This document shows, in pieces, positions 26,102 to 35,569 of a stretch of 64,000 nt of DNA. The DNA lies in NCBI RefSeq assembly GCF_965228935.1, contig NZ_OZ245846.1, positions 620,001 to 684,000 of the forward strand, in the 5' to 3' direction. The notes below the pieces were generated by a model. It did not search any database, was not told the DNA's origin, and was given only the letters and a program-made list of their open reading frames with translations. A program made the translations under genes and the position numbers. The first letter of the stretch is position 1; each line of letters begins with the position of its first letter. The stretch is from Ulvibacterium sp965228935. Its GTDB lineage: Bacteria > Bacteroidota > Bacteroidia > Flavobacteriales > Flavobacteriaceae.

Positions 26102-27362
26102 ACTTTGGGTCTCTACATATAAGGAATTTTTGCTGTTGATTCGGGATTTGGGCGGATTGGCTATCCTCTTCCTTATGCCCTTGATCCTGTTAATAGTCAT
26201 TACTTTGGTACAGGATAGTACTTTTAAGACCATCGAAGAGACCAAGGTTCCAATTCTATTGGTGGATCTGGATAATGGTACGGTTTCCAAAAACGTACAT
26301 GAAAGCCTCTCGGAAAGCAAATCCTTGGAAATCATCAAAAAAGCATCGGAAACCGAGGCGCTTGCACTAGTTCAAAAAGGGGATTATCAATTGGCCATAA
26401 TCATCCCGAAAGGGCTATCCCGGGATATGGATAAAAAGGTAACGGCCAATGTGGACGGCATTATGTCCAGATTCGGGATGGAAGAAGAAGCGGATTCGGT
26501 TTCAACGACCCTAAAAATCGAACCCAAGGAGATACGGCTATATTTTGATCCCGCTACCCAGCAATCCTTTAAAAATTCCATAAAAAATGGTATTGATAAG
26601 ATGATTTCCCAAATTGAGATCAAGACCATTTATAACGCTTTTCAGGAACAATTGACGGATGATGCCTCGGAAATTATTTTTGATACCGAAAGTTTTATCA
26701 CCTTCACCGAAATCGTTCCAGGAGCGGATAGGAATTACATCCCTAACTCAACGCAACACAACGTACCGGCGTGGACGCTCTTTGCTATCTTTTTTATTAT
26801 CCTACCCCTTTCCATTAATATGATAAAGGAAAAGAACCAGGGAACTTTTATACGCCTCCGTACCCAACCGGTATCCTATGCGACCGTTTTGGGAGGCAAG
26901 ACCTTGATTTTTTTAATCGTATGTTTGATTCAGTTCTCCCTGATGTTACTGATAGGCGTGTATTTGTTTCCCTCTCTTGGCCTGCCACAATTGGACGTCC
27001 GCGATAAGCTACCGCTTCTATATATAACGGCCTTTTTTGCTGGTCTGGCAGCTATTGGATTGGGACTTTTAATAGGAACAATTGCCAAATCTCAAGAGCA
27101 ATCGGCACCTTTTGGCGCCACATTAGTGGTTATTTTAGCAGCGTTGGGAGGAGTTTGGGTACCTGTTTTTGTAATGCCCGCTAAGATGCAGTTGCTTTCG
27201 AACATCTCACCAATGAATTGGGGATTAAATGCCTTCTATGATGTATTTTTGCGCAATGCAGGAATCTCGGAAATCATCCCGGAAATTTCATTGCTGTTGG
27301 GATTTTTTATTTTGAGCTCCCTAATCGCGGTCATTTACTATGAACAAAGAAATGCGGTCTAA
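26094..27362 (+). CDS. ABC-2 type transporter permease
   Basis: A 422-residue permease with one N-terminal transmembrane helix (about 20-40), a large extracytoplasmic domain (about 45-225) and five to six C-terminal helices (about 230-420), the standard layout of ABC-2 exporters such as YhhJ/NodJ-like proteins. It is paired with the preceding ATPase. The coding region runs 23 bases into the next gene, so all three are translationally linked. Confidence 0.9.
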   Translation: MHKLWVSTYKEFLLLIRDLGGLAILFLMPLILLIVITLVQDSTFKTIEETKVPILLVDLDNGTVSKNVHESLSESKSLEIIKKASETEALALVQKGDYQLAIIIPKGLSRDMDKKVTANVDGIMSRFGMEEEADSVSTTLKIEPKEIRLYFDPATQQSFKNSIKNGIDKMISQIEIKTIYNAFQEQLTDDASEIIFDTESFITFTEIVPGADRNYIPNSTQHNVPAWTLFAIFFIILPLSINMIKEKNQGTFIRLRTQPVSYATVLGGKTLIFLIVCLIQFSLMLLIGVYLFPSLGLPQLDVRDKLPLLYITAFFAGLAAIGLGLLIGTIAKSQEQSAPFGATLVVILAALGGVWVPVFVMPAKMQLLSNISPMNWGLNAFYDVFLRNAGISEIIPEISLLLGFFILSSLIAVIYYEQRNAV

Positions 27363-27789
27363 GCCCAAAAAAGAAATTAGTTTTACAAGCCAGATACGTG
27401 TACGGTTTGTAGAGACCGATCCCCTGGGTATCGTTTGGCATGGCAACTACATCCAATATTTTGAGGATGGCCGTGAAGCCTTTGGAAGACACCATGGGAT
27501 ATCCTATTTGGATCAAAAAGTGCATAATTTTTCCACGCCTATAGTTAAGTCGAATAGCGAACACAAACTTCCTTTGCGCTATGGGGACGTTGCCACTATC
27601 AAGACCATTTACGTAGATTCTCCGGCTGCCAAGATGATTTTCCGATATGAAATCTATAATCCTGAGGAAGAACTGGTCTGTACCGGGGAGACGGTACAGG
27701 TATTCGTTGAGCTTGGTGGGGAAATGTCCTTGACCATACCGGAATTCTTCCTGGAATGGAAGAAAAAAGTAGGATTGTTGGATGGGTAG
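27340..27789 (+). CDS. Acyl-CoA/acyl-ACP thioesterase, 4HBT (YbgC) type
   Basis: A 149-residue hotdog thioesterase. The N-terminal motif ETDPLGIVWHGNYIQYFEDGRE contains the catalytic aspartate of the 4-hydroxybenzoyl-CoA thioesterase class. It may release or edit acyl chains on the cluster's ACPs. The start could be ATG 27340 or ATG 27352, both inside the preceding permease gene. It overlaps the next ketosynthase gene by eight bases. Confidence 0.87.
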   Translation: MNKEMRSKPKKEISFTSQIRVRFVETDPLGIVWHGNYIQYFEDGREAFGRHHGISYLDQKVHNFSTPIVKSNSEHKLPLRYGDVATIKTIYVDSPAAKMIFRYEIYNPEEELVCTGETVQVFVELGGEMSLTIPEFFLEWKKKVGLLDG

Positions 27790-28930
27790 GGTATATGTAT
27801 CACATAACACTATTGTTTCTTCCTTAGGTTACGATAGCCCCACCGTGATTCAAAAAATAAAGGATGGGGTTTCCGGACTTCAATCCGTAAGCGACCCAAA
27901 ATTATTGGACCAACCCCTTTGTACATCACTGGTTGATATAGGAAAACTGCCCAAGACCATTGGGGAACCGGAGAAGGAAGAAAACTATACGCACCTGGAA
28001 CAAATGCTATTGATGTCCCTGGGCCAGGTCATCCAAGCATCCAAAACCGAATTGACCGATCGGGTAGGGCTCATTATTTCCACTACAAAAGGTAATATAG
28101 ATGTCTTGGAGGATGATAACCCTTTCCCTGTAGAACGGTCGTACTTGGCCGAATTAGGTAAGGTTCTAAAGGAATTCTTTGGATTTAAGACCCCTCCCAT
28201 AGTACTTTCCAATGCCTGCGTTTCCGGGCTATTGGCCATTGCGACCGCCAAAAGAATGATTACACAAGGTCGTTTTGATCATGTCCTGGTCATCGGCGGT
28301 GATCTGGTCTCGAAATTTACCCTTTCGGGCTTCAATGCATTTCAGGCACTAAGCCCTGAACCCTGTAGGCCCTATGACAAAAATCGTTCAGGCATTAATA
28401 TCGGTGAAGTAGCCGCAAGTGTTTTGGTAACCCAAGACGAAACGAAGCTTGCCGAGGAATCGGTAGTCGTCTTGGGTGACGCTTCTTGTAATGATGCCAA
28501 CCATATCTCCGGGCCTTCAAGAACCGGTGAAGGGTTGTACCGTAGTACAAAACTTGCGCTAAAGGAGGCAAAATTACAACCCAAGGATATCGATTTCATC
28601 TCAGCACATGGAACGGCTACCCAATTCAATGATGAAATGGAGGCCATTGCCTTCAATCGGCTAAAGCTTCAAAACACACCACTGAACAGTCTAAAAGGTT
28701 ACTTTGGGCATACCTTGGGCGCATCAGGTCTTTTGGAAACGATCGTAGGTATGCATTCCCTATATCAAAATACGGTCTTTGCCTCCAAGGGATTTGAGGA
28801 AATGGGCGTATCGCAACCCATCAATGTCATTAAACGAACGGAGCCTAGGCCAATGGATACCTTCCTAAAAACGTCTTCGGGATTTGGAGGTTCCAATACG
28901 GCCGTTATTTTTAAAAAGGTAGCGGAATGA
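27782..28930 (+). CDS. Beta-ketoacyl synthase, intact, paired with a degenerate partner
   Basis: A 382-residue ketosynthase with a complete triad: Cys146 (SNACVSGL), His276 (SAHGTATQ) and His310 (YFGHTLGASG). It overlaps the following gene, which encodes a truncated ketosynthase-like protein lacking a catalytic cysteine, by four bases. This arrangement resembles the ketosynthase/chain-length-factor pairs of aryl-polyene and type II polyketide systems. Confidence 0.9.
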   Translation: MGRVYVSHNTIVSSLGYDSPTVIQKIKDGVSGLQSVSDPKLLDQPLCTSLVDIGKLPKTIGEPEKEENYTHLEQMLLMSLGQVIQASKTELTDRVGLIISTTKGNIDVLEDDNPFPVERSYLAELGKVLKEFFGFKTPPIVLSNACVSGLLAIATAKRMITQGRFDHVLVIGGDLVSKFTLSGFNAFQALSPEPCRPYDKNRSGINIGEVAASVLVTQDETKLAEESVVVLGDASCNDANHISGPSRTGEGLYRSTKLALKEAKLQPKDIDFISAHGTATQFNDEMEAIAFNRLKLQNTPLNSLKGYFGHTLGASGLLETIVGMHSLYQNTVFASKGFEEMGVSQPINVIKRTEPRPMDTFLKTSSGFGGSNTAVIFKKVAE

Positions 28931-29541
28931 TGGAAAAAAATTACGGTATATCGTCCTATTGCCATATCCGGAACAACACCATATCCCTGAACGGGAAAAC
29001 GATTTATCAAGAACAGCATCCCGACTTCAAGTCTTTGGCAAAATCGGCCTACCGCTTCTTCGAAACCGACTATCCCAAGTTTTTCAAAATGGACAACCTC
29101 AGCAAATTGGGGTTTTTGGCGGCAGATATTCTACTAAAAAACGAAGGTGTTCTTCCGGAAAACGAAGAAGACATCGCCATTGTACTTAGCAATAGGGCAT
29201 CAAGTCTGGATACGGACAGAAAGCATTGGGAATCCATCCGCAATCCCAATGATTATTATCCCAGCCCCGCAATTTTTGTATATACATTGCCCAACATTTG
29301 CATTGGGGAAATTAGTATCCGGCACAAACTTTATTCTGAAAATAGTTTTTTTATCTTTGACGAATTTAATCCGAGCCATCTGTTCTGGTATACGAACGGA
29401 TTGTTGGATACGGAAAAAGCGAAAAAGGTACTTTGCGGTTGGGTAGATGTTGATGGCCCCGGTTATGAGGCTTTTTTATATTTGGTGGACAAAGAAGGTT
29501 CCATAGCGCACAGTATTGAGGAAATAACCCGATTATTTTAA
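28927..29541 (+). CDS. Degenerate, N-terminal-only ketosynthase-like protein (possible chain-length factor)
   Basis: A 204-residue protein resembling only the first half of a ketosynthase (PF13723-like). The region DIAIVLSNRASSLDTD matches the interior ketosynthase core strand, and TLPNICIGEISIRHKL corresponds to the region before and around the active-site helix without a suitable nucleophile there. Known aryl-polyene systems contain such short partners for an intact ketosynthase. It is coupled to the preceding ketosynthase by a four-base overlap and lies six bases before an ACP gene. Confidence 0.78.
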   Translation: MMEKNYGISSYCHIRNNTISLNGKTIYQEQHPDFKSLAKSAYRFFETDYPKFFKMDNLSKLGFLAADILLKNEGVLPENEEDIAIVLSNRASSLDTDRKHWESIRNPNDYYPSPAIFVYTLPNICIGEISIRHKLYSENSFFIFDEFNPSHLFWYTNGLLDTEKAKKVLCGWVDVDGPGYEAFLYLVDKEGSIAHSIEEITRLF

Positions 29542-29547
29542 ACCGAT

Positions 29548-29805
29548 ATGGAGGCATTGAAAGAAGAATTGAAGTCAAAAATCATAGAGCAGTTGAATCT
29601 GGAAGATGTTTCAGTGGATGAAATTGCCGACGACGATCCACTTTTTGGTGACGGATTGGGGCTGGACTCCATAGACGCCCTAGAGCTCATCGTAATGCTA
29701 GATAAGGACTATGGCATAAAATTGGCCGACCCCAAGGAAGGAAAAAAAATCTTCGAATCCGTTGGGACTATGGCGGATTATATTGTACAACACAAGGGGA
29801 AATAA
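29548..29805 (+). CDS. Acyl carrier protein
   Basis: An 85-residue carrier with GLGLDSIDALEL around Ser41, the phosphopantetheine attachment residue. It is acidic and of normal length. It follows one ketosynthase pair and precedes another, so it probably serves one of the two elongation modules. It differs clearly in sequence from the other ACP in the cluster, suggesting separate substrates. Confidence 0.93.
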   Translation: MEALKEELKSKIIEQLNLEDVSVDEIADDDPLFGDGLGLDSIDALELIVMLDKDYGIKLADPKEGKKIFESVGTMADYIVQHKGK

Positions 29806-29834
29806 TATTTTTCCGCTTCACCTTCCGTTTTTTG

Positions 29835-29842
29835 TACATTCG
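29835..29842 (+). promoter_or_regulatory. Weak internal promoter candidate
   Basis: TACATTCG matches seven of eight positions of TAnnTTTG in the 63-base gap before the next ketosynthase gene, the widest gap between 26 and 35 kb. A clear -33 TTG is missing. Confidence 0.25.
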
Positions 29843-29868
29843 CAATAAAGCGTTTTCGGTTAAATAGT

Positions 29869-31071
29869 ATGGGCAAAGGCATCGCCATTACGGGTATGGG
29901 AATCATTTCTGCCATTGGCAACAATGTAGAGGAAAACTACAAAGCCCTAATTGAATGCAAAAAAGGAATCTCCAGAATCTCAAAAATCGATACAGTCCAT
30001 AGGGATGCCCTAATGGTCGGTGAAATCGATTTCACCAATCAGGAACTGGAGGAACTTCTAGGGCTCAACACGGACCATAACTATTCCCGAAGTGCCTTAT
30101 TGGGGGCCTATGCGGCCAAGCAAGCTGTTTCAAACGCGGGCATAACCAATATAAATTCGTGCAAAACCGGCTTGGTATCGGCCACCACGGTAGGGGGTAT
30201 GGACAAGACCGAACAATACTATTACGAGTATTTCGAGAATAAAGAAGTCCAAAAATACATTGAAGGGCATCATGCCGGGGATTCTACCCAAAAAATTGCG
30301 GAGCAACTAGGTATCCAAGGCAGCCTGGTAACTACCATTAGTACGGCCTGTTCTTCTGCTGCCAATGCTATTTTGTTCGGCGCACGTTTATTAAAATCGG
30401 GAAAATTGGACAGGGTGGTCGTAGGTGGAACGGATGGACTTTCCAAATTTACGTTGAACGGTTTTAAGACACTTATGATCCAATCCGATACCTATAACAC
30501 TCCTTTCGATGAAAACCGGAAGGGACTGAATCTCGGTGAGGCGGCCGCTTTTTTGGTCTTGGAATCCGATGAGTTGGTACAAAAAGAAAATAAGGAAGTC
30601 CTGGCTTACGTTAAAGGATGGGGCAATGCCAATGACGCCTTTCACCAAACAGCGTCCTCGGACTATGGGGACGGAGCTACCTTGGCCATGCAAAAAGCAT
30701 TAAAGGTCTCCGGGTTGAAAAGTGATGAAATCGATTATATCAACGCTCATGGTACGGCCACCCCCAACAATGATCTTTCCGAAGGAAGGGCCTTTCTACG
30801 GGTTTTTGGCGATAGTGTACCCGATTTCAGTTCCACCAAGGCCTATACCGGGCATACGCTGGCGGCGGCCGGGGGGGTCGAAGCGGTCTTTTCCGTTCTG
30901 GCCCTACGGAATAATGTGATTTTCCCCAATCTCAATTTCAAAAATCCCATGAAAGAATTTCATCTTAAACCGCAAACGGAGCTCAAAAACAAGAAATTAC
31001 ACAAAGTGTTATCCAATTCATTGGGCTTTGGGGGCAATTGTTCAACCCTTATTTTTTCGAAAGAAGCCTAG
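29869..31071 (+). CDS. Beta-ketoacyl-ACP synthase (KAS II type), intact, paired with a degenerate partner
   Basis: A 400-residue ketosynthase with Cys161 (STACSSAAN), His294 (NAHGTATP) and His329 (YTGHTLAAAG), so the catalytic triad is complete. Its successor begins at the base after its stop and encodes a full-length ketosynthase-like protein without the triad. The two presumably form a heterodimer like KSalpha/KSbeta. Confidence 0.92.
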   Translation: MGKGIAITGMGIISAIGNNVEENYKALIECKKGISRISKIDTVHRDALMVGEIDFTNQELEELLGLNTDHNYSRSALLGAYAAKQAVSNAGITNINSCKTGLVSATTVGGMDKTEQYYYEYFENKEVQKYIEGHHAGDSTQKIAEQLGIQGSLVTTISTACSSAANAILFGARLLKSGKLDRVVVGGTDGLSKFTLNGFKTLMIQSDTYNTPFDENRKGLNLGEAAAFLVLESDELVQKENKEVLAYVKGWGNANDAFHQTASSDYGDGATLAMQKALKVSGLKSDEIDYINAHGTATPNNDLSEGRAFLRVFGDSVPDFSSTKAYTGHTLAAAGGVEAVFSVLALRNNVIFPNLNFKNPMKEFHLKPQTELKNKKLHKVLSNSLGFGGNCSTLIFSKEA

Positions 31072-32136
31072 ATGAAGCCGGTTTACCTCAATAGCGTTGC
31101 TTCCATATCGGCCCAGAGGACTTTTGACAATTCGGTCTTTTTGGACGATATTACCGAGTATGCCGACAACGTTGTTCGCACAATAGACCCTAACTATAAA
31201 GAATTCATTCAGCCTGCCGCAGCCAGGAGAATGGCCAAAGGAATAAAGATGGGGGTGGCCGCTTCAAAAATTGCCCTACAAGAGGCCAATCTGGAAAATT
31301 TGGATGCCATCATTACAGGTACCGGTTTGGGTTGTATTGCGGATTCGGAAAAATTCGTCAGTAAAATCATAGATGATAACGAGGAGTACCTAACCCCTAC
31401 TTCGTTTATACAATCTACCCATAATACCGTGGCGGGACAAATAGCCTTAGGTATAGGCTGTAAGGGCTATAATTTTACCTATGTCCATTCCAGTATTTCT
31501 TTTGAATCGGCTCTACTGGATGCCAAACTACAATTGGAAAACGATGAGGCCCAAAACATTCTGGTCGGAGGAGTGGATGAGCTGGCCGATCATCACATTA
31601 AAATACATAAGTTGGTCAACCATATTAAGGCCGATATGGTCAACTCCAAGGAACTGTTGGAGTCCGGTACTCCGGGTGCAGTTTTTGGGGAGGGAGCCAG
31701 TTTCTTTGTGCTTTCCAATGAAAAGAGTGAAACTACCTATGCACAGGTTTTGGACGTAGCCACCTACAATAGTTTTTCTGAACAGAAATTAAAGAAGGTT
31801 CTTAAGTCGTTTCTACAAGACAATAGTCTGGAAATTGCGGATATCGATATTCTGGTAATGGGCAACAATGGCGATATCAATTTCGATTCCTATTATGAAG
31901 CATTAAGTGAGGAGTCCTTTAAAAATACGTCTCAGACTTATTATAAACATTTATGCGGTGAGTTCAATACGGCCTCTTCCTTTGGTACCTGGATGGCCGC
32001 AAAAATGATAAAGGCCCAACACATTCCGGAAGCTGCCAGGTTGAACGGCATCCTACCCTCCGAAATCAGGACCGTGTTGTTGTACAACCAGTACCGCGGG
32101 GAGAACCACAGTTTTGTTTTACTCCGCGGATGCTGA
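31072..32136 (+). CDS. Full-length catalytically degenerate ketosynthase-like protein (chain-length-factor-like)
   Basis: A 354-residue thiolase-fold protein collinear with ketosynthases. At the nucleophile position the sequence reads TYVHSSISFES, with His or Ser instead of Cys. The first histidine region reads VMGNNGDINFD, and the second reads CGEFNTASSFG, with Glu in place of His. All three catalytic residues are therefore missing while the fold signatures (GTGLGC, GGVDELADHH, GEGASFFVL) remain. It is directly linked to the preceding intact ketosynthase and overlaps the next gene by seven bases. Confidence 0.85.
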   Translation: MKPVYLNSVASISAQRTFDNSVFLDDITEYADNVVRTIDPNYKEFIQPAAARRMAKGIKMGVAASKIALQEANLENLDAIITGTGLGCIADSEKFVSKIIDDNEEYLTPTSFIQSTHNTVAGQIALGIGCKGYNFTYVHSSISFESALLDAKLQLENDEAQNILVGGVDELADHHIKIHKLVNHIKADMVNSKELLESGTPGAVFGEGASFFVLSNEKSETTYAQVLDVATYNSFSEQKLKKVLKSFLQDNSLEIADIDILVMGNNGDINFDSYYEALSEESFKNTSQTYYKHLCGEFNTASSFGTWMAAKMIKAQHIPEAARLNGILPSEIRTVLLYNQYRGENHSFVLLRGC

Positions 32137-32906
32137 CGTTTGTCTCCATAAGACGGCTTTTCCTAATGGCCTTGACCGTTCTTTTGGTTATCGATTGGCT
32201 ATATGGTATTCCAGGATTCTATTATTGGATTCCTATTAGTGCGTTTTTTGTCCTGACTATTTTAGGTTCTTTTTTAATTCAATGGAATTTCCATTTTAAG
32301 TCCCACAATTCCAATCCAAATGTTGTTGATAACTATATTGCCCTAACCTTTGATGATGGCCCACATCCCGAATATACTTCCCAGGTACTTCAACTCTTAA
32401 AACAATTTAACGCCAAAGCTACCTTTTTTTGTATCGGAAAACATATGGAACAGCACAACGATTTGATAAAAAAAATCCTCGACGAGGGACATACCATTGG
32501 TAACCATACGTATTCGCATTCCAGAGCGTTCGGGTTCTTTGGTTCCAAAAAGGTAATCGCCGAGCTTCAAGAAACCAATAGCATCTTTGACCAAATAACG
32601 GGAAAGCAAATACAACTCTATCGCCCGGCTTTTGGTGTAACCAATCCGAGCATTAAAAAAGCCATTCGGGCCATGAATCTACAATCTATTGGATGGAGCG
32701 TCCGTTCCTTGGACACTACCCCTCTTTCGGAAGATGCCATTTTAAATCGGGTTACCCGTAAACTTGTCAAAGGAGACATTGTATTGTTCCATGATACCAG
32801 TGCAAAAACCTTAGCTGTTTTGGAACGGTTATTGTTAATTTTGCGAGAGAAAAATTTACGATCGGTCACCGTTGACCAATTGTTGAATATCAAAGCCTAT
32901 GCGTAA
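32130..32906 (+). CDS. Polysaccharide deacetylase family protein (NodB fold)
   Basis: A 258-residue protein with two N-terminal membrane helices (about 5-25 and 30-50) and a NodB deacetylase domain. The metal-binding motifs are complete: TFDDGPH (Asp75/Asp76 at 73-79) and GNHTYSH (His126, His130). A later RPAFG and LFHD segment fit the remaining family motifs. The substrate in a pigment cluster is unclear, and deacylation of a glycolipid or a pigment ester are options. It overlaps both neighbours by seven to eight bases. Confidence 0.88.
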   Translation: MLTFVSIRRLFLMALTVLLVIDWLYGIPGFYYWIPISAFFVLTILGSFLIQWNFHFKSHNSNPNVVDNYIALTFDDGPHPEYTSQVLQLLKQFNAKATFFCIGKHMEQHNDLIKKILDEGHTIGNHTYSHSRAFGFFGSKKVIAELQETNSIFDQITGKQIQLYRPAFGVTNPSIKKAIRAMNLQSIGWSVRSLDTTPLSEDAILNRVTRKLVKGDIVLFHDTSAKTLAVLERLLLILREKNLRSVTVDQLLNIKAYA

Positions 32907-33516
32907 CCTTTTTTATCTGTTCTGGATTGTGGTATGTACTGCAAATGCGCAGTCCGAAATGAGCGCCACGGATGCCCGGGCATTGGAGGCCAAGGTAAAG
33001 AAGACCGCCAATACTACGGAGACCATTACTAGTAATTTTAGGCAATATAAGCATATGGACTTCCTTTCCAACGATATTGAATCTTTGGGCAAGCTCTCCT
33101 TTAAGGCCCCCAATTTGGTTAAGTGGGAATATACGGAGCCCTTTGCCTATTCGGTCATTTTTGAGGAGGAAACCCTTTATATCAATAACGAGGGCAACAA
33201 AAGTGATATGGACATCGGTTCCAACAAACTGTTTAAGCGGCTTAATCAACTCATTACAAACAGTATTAAAGGAGATTTATTCGATACGGATGAATTCCAT
33301 ATCAACTATTTCGAAAAAGGAAATACAAGTGAAGTACATTTTGCCCCCAAGGATGAAGATTTTGCCACATTCATCAAAGCCTTCCACATTACCTTTAACG
33401 AGAAAGGAGAAGTAACCGAAGTAAAAATGTTGGAGCCCTCCAATGACTATACCCGTATTGTTTTTACGGATCGAAAAACAAACCAATCCTTGCCCGATGC
33501 GGTATTTGCCCATTAG
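32899..33516 (+). CDS. LolA-like periplasmic lipid/lipoprotein carrier
   Basis: A 205-residue protein with a signal peptide (cleavage near TANAQ) and the LolA-type sequence pattern FRQYKHMDFLSNDIESLGKL ... LVKWEYTEP ... LYINNEG. LolA-like proteins carry hydrophobic molecules across the periplasm. Copies inside aryl-polyene clusters are thought to ferry the pigment rather than lipoproteins. It overlaps the following lipoprotein gene by 20 bases. Confidence 0.85.
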   Translation: MRNLFYLFWIVVCTANAQSEMSATDARALEAKVKKTANTTETITSNFRQYKHMDFLSNDIESLGKLSFKAPNLVKWEYTEPFAYSVIFEEETLYINNEGNKSDMDIGSNKLFKRLNQLITNSIKGDLFDTDEFHINYFEKGNTSEVHFAPKDEDFATFIKAFHITFNEKGEVTEVKMLEPSNDYTRIVFTDRKTNQSLPDAVFAH

Positions 33517-34102
33517 TCTCCTTCTTCTGGTCTGGGCCTGTGCCTCTTATCCGGAACGCAACGATTTCCAACTCGTGGAGACCTCCAATGCAACGGTCAC
33601 CAATCCCTATTTTTCCAATCTGGACAAGGATTATGTGTACAAGGCGGATATTGATTTGTACAAGAAAACGTTCAGTGGCATCCTTGTCTTAAAGAAATTG
33701 GGAGTGCGGCACCATAGGGTTGTATTTACTACGGAATTGGGAAATACCATTTTTGACTTTTCATTTTGGGATGATGACTTTATCGTGAATCACATCCTTC
33801 CGGAGATGAACAAAAAAATAGTCATTAACCTGCTTAAAAGGGATTTCAGGACGCTGGTCACGGAAAACGTATCTATTCTAAATACGTTTACCTCACAAGA
33901 TGAATTCATTTTTGAAACCGAAATCGATGAACGAGTGAATTACTACCATACCGTAGCTGGAAATTTGGAGAAAATTGTCCAGACCAAGAATCGAAAGAAA
34001 AAAGTCGCTTTCATATTTTCTGCGGTTCATGCGGAGGTTGCGAAAAATATTCAGATCTTGCACCACAATATTAAGCTGTCCATACGGCTAAAAGCTATTT
34101 AA
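33497..34102 (+). CDS. Lipoprotein of unknown function in the pigment cluster
   Basis: A 201-residue lipoprotein. The ATG at 33497 gives a signal peptide ending in lipobox VWAC (Cys15). The upstream frame to 33443 only overlaps the LolA gene. The mature part is beta-rich and strongly charged, with no recognised catalytic residue. Lying between a LolA-like carrier and an outer-membrane barrel, it may act as the LolB-like acceptor at the outer membrane (inference). Confidence 0.75.
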   Translation: MRYLPISLLLLVWACASYPERNDFQLVETSNATVTNPYFSNLDKDYVYKADIDLYKKTFSGILVLKKLGVRHHRVVFTTELGNTIFDFSFWDDDFIVNHILPEMNKKIVINLLKRDFRTLVTENVSILNTFTSQDEFIFETEIDERVNYYHTVAGNLEKIVQTKNRKKKVAFIFSAVHAEVAKNIQILHHNIKLSIRLKAI

Positions 34103-34103
34103 A

Positions 34104-34703
34104 ATGAACCGAATAATCCTTTTGTCCATACTCTTTTTATTTTCCGGGATAATCTATGCCCAGACCAAAATTAGACCAGGTATTCGCTTGGGATTCAATA
34201 GTGCCAATATTTCCAACACCACCTTGGACAATAAAATTGGGCTTAACGCGGCAGTTTTTGCCGATTTCCGTTTTTCAAGATTCTATGCCCTACAGCCAGA
34301 AATTATGTATTCCAGACAAGGCGGAAAGTCCAATATCCGTACCAACCAAGATTTGGATATCGATTATTTGTCGGTCGGTGTAGTCAATAAGTTTTTTGTC
34401 GCTCCCAATCAAGGTCTCCATCTTATTTTAGGCCCTAGTCTGGACTTCGATTTTGAAAATAATCTCATTAATGTAATCAACGACAGCAATGACTCCGATA
34501 TCACCCCTTTTGACCTTTCCTTCTTTTTTGGGATAGGCTATGAGTTTGATTTTGGGTTGATATTGGAAGCCCGATATAAGCAAGGGTTGCTCGATATTGA
34601 TCTGTTTGATGAAGATTTTGAGTCGGAATTTTACAGCGGGGAGGGAAACACACTGAACAATGTATTCCAGTTCGGAGTGGCCTACAAATTTGATTTGCGA
34701 TAA
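34104..34703 (+). CDS. Outer-membrane beta-barrel protein
   Basis: A 199-residue protein with a signal peptide (end near GIIYAQ) and a PorT/OmpW-like small-barrel pattern of alternating residues, ending in an amphipathic strand (FQFGVAYKFDLR). It lies one base after the lipoprotein gene, and its stop shares a base with the next ATG (TAATG). It may form part of the outer-membrane end of pigment export. Confidence 0.82.
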   Translation: MNRIILLSILFLFSGIIYAQTKIRPGIRLGFNSANISNTTLDNKIGLNAAVFADFRFSRFYALQPEIMYSRQGGKSNIRTNQDLDIDYLSVGVVNKFFVAPNQGLHLILGPSLDFDFENNLINVINDSNDSDITPFDLSFFFGIGYEFDFGLILEARYKQGLLDIDLFDEDFESEFYSGEGNTLNNVFQFGVAYKFDLR

Positions 34704-35074
34704 TGATATTGATAGAAGGGCTTTACGTCATAAAGGATTATGAATATAATCAGGATACGGTCAGTTCCACCATACAGTTGAACAAGGAACACCCTATCTT
34801 CAAGGGTCATTTCCCTGGAAATCCCGTGATGCCCGGCGTATGTATGATACAGATTATCAAGGAGCTTACGGAAAAGGCGACCGGGAAGCAACTTTTTTTA
34901 AAGGTCTCCTCCAACATCAAGTTTATGGCCATTATAAACCCGGAGGAAAACGATATACTCCATCTAATTTTAAATATTTCCACTGACGAAAGAGAGGTTA
35001 AGGTAAAAAATACGACTACATTTCAGGATACCTTGGCATTGAAGCTAAGCGCTACCTTCCAAATACGAGACTAA
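34703..35074 (+). CDS. FabZ-like hotdog dehydratase
   Basis: A 123-residue hotdog protein. Unlike the two earlier hotdog genes it retains the canonical GHFPGNPVMPG loop with His36, the catalytic His of FabA/FabZ-type 3-hydroxyacyl-ACP dehydratases. The glutamate usually found on the central helix is not obvious (MIQIIKELTE offers a candidate). It is likely to supply the 2-enoyl intermediates used for polyene or for dialkylresorcinol precursors. Confidence 0.85.
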   Translation: MILIEGLYVIKDYEYNQDTVSSTIQLNKEHPIFKGHFPGNPVMPGVCMIQIIKELTEKATGKQLFLKVSSNIKFMAIINPEENDILHLILNISTDEREVKVKNTTTFQDTLALKLSATFQIRD

Positions 35075-35569
35075 ATGAAATTAGTAGTAGCCTTTATATG
35101 TTCCCTGGCCTTTTTGATATCCCCGGATATTTCCGAATTGCGGAAAACCTATCCCGAAGCCAATGCAAATGAGGGGGTTACAGACGAGCTCTTTATAAAA
35201 CTTTCTTCGGTGACCAAAACGGATAACGCAGTTCTTGTGGCCTATAAAGGAGCCGTATCTACCCTAAAGGCGAAATATGCCCAAAAACTGCGAAATAAGA
35301 AGGATTTTTTTAAATCCGGGGCAGAACTCATTGAATATGCTGTGGCTACACAGCCCAAGAACATAGAAATCCGATGTATCCGGTTAAGCGTCCAGGAAAA
35401 CTCGCCCAAAGTTGTTGGATATAAAGAAAGCATGGAGGAGGATAAAGGATTTTTATTACACAACTTTGCAAAGGTATCCTCAGGTGAAATCCGTGAGTTT
35501 ATAAAAAACTACGCCGTGCAGTCTTCTGTTTTTGACGCCTCCGAAAAGCAGTTGTTTTCGGGGCGGTAA
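35075..35569 (+). CDS. Exported protein of unknown function
   Basis: A 164-residue protein with an N-terminal hydrophobic signal (about 1-18). The mature part is helical and lysine-rich, with no motif I recognise. It begins at the base after the FabZ-like stop, so it belongs to the same transcript. Promoter elements for the following glycosyltransferase gene lie inside and just after its 3' end. Confidence 0.72.
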   Translation: MKLVVAFICSLAFLISPDISELRKTYPEANANEGVTDELFIKLSSVTKTDNAVLVAYKGAVSTLKAKYAQKLRNKKDFFKSGAELIEYAVATQPKNIEIRCIRLSVQENSPKVVGYKESMEEDKGFLLHNFAKVSSGEIREFIKNYAVQSSVFDASEKQLFSGR

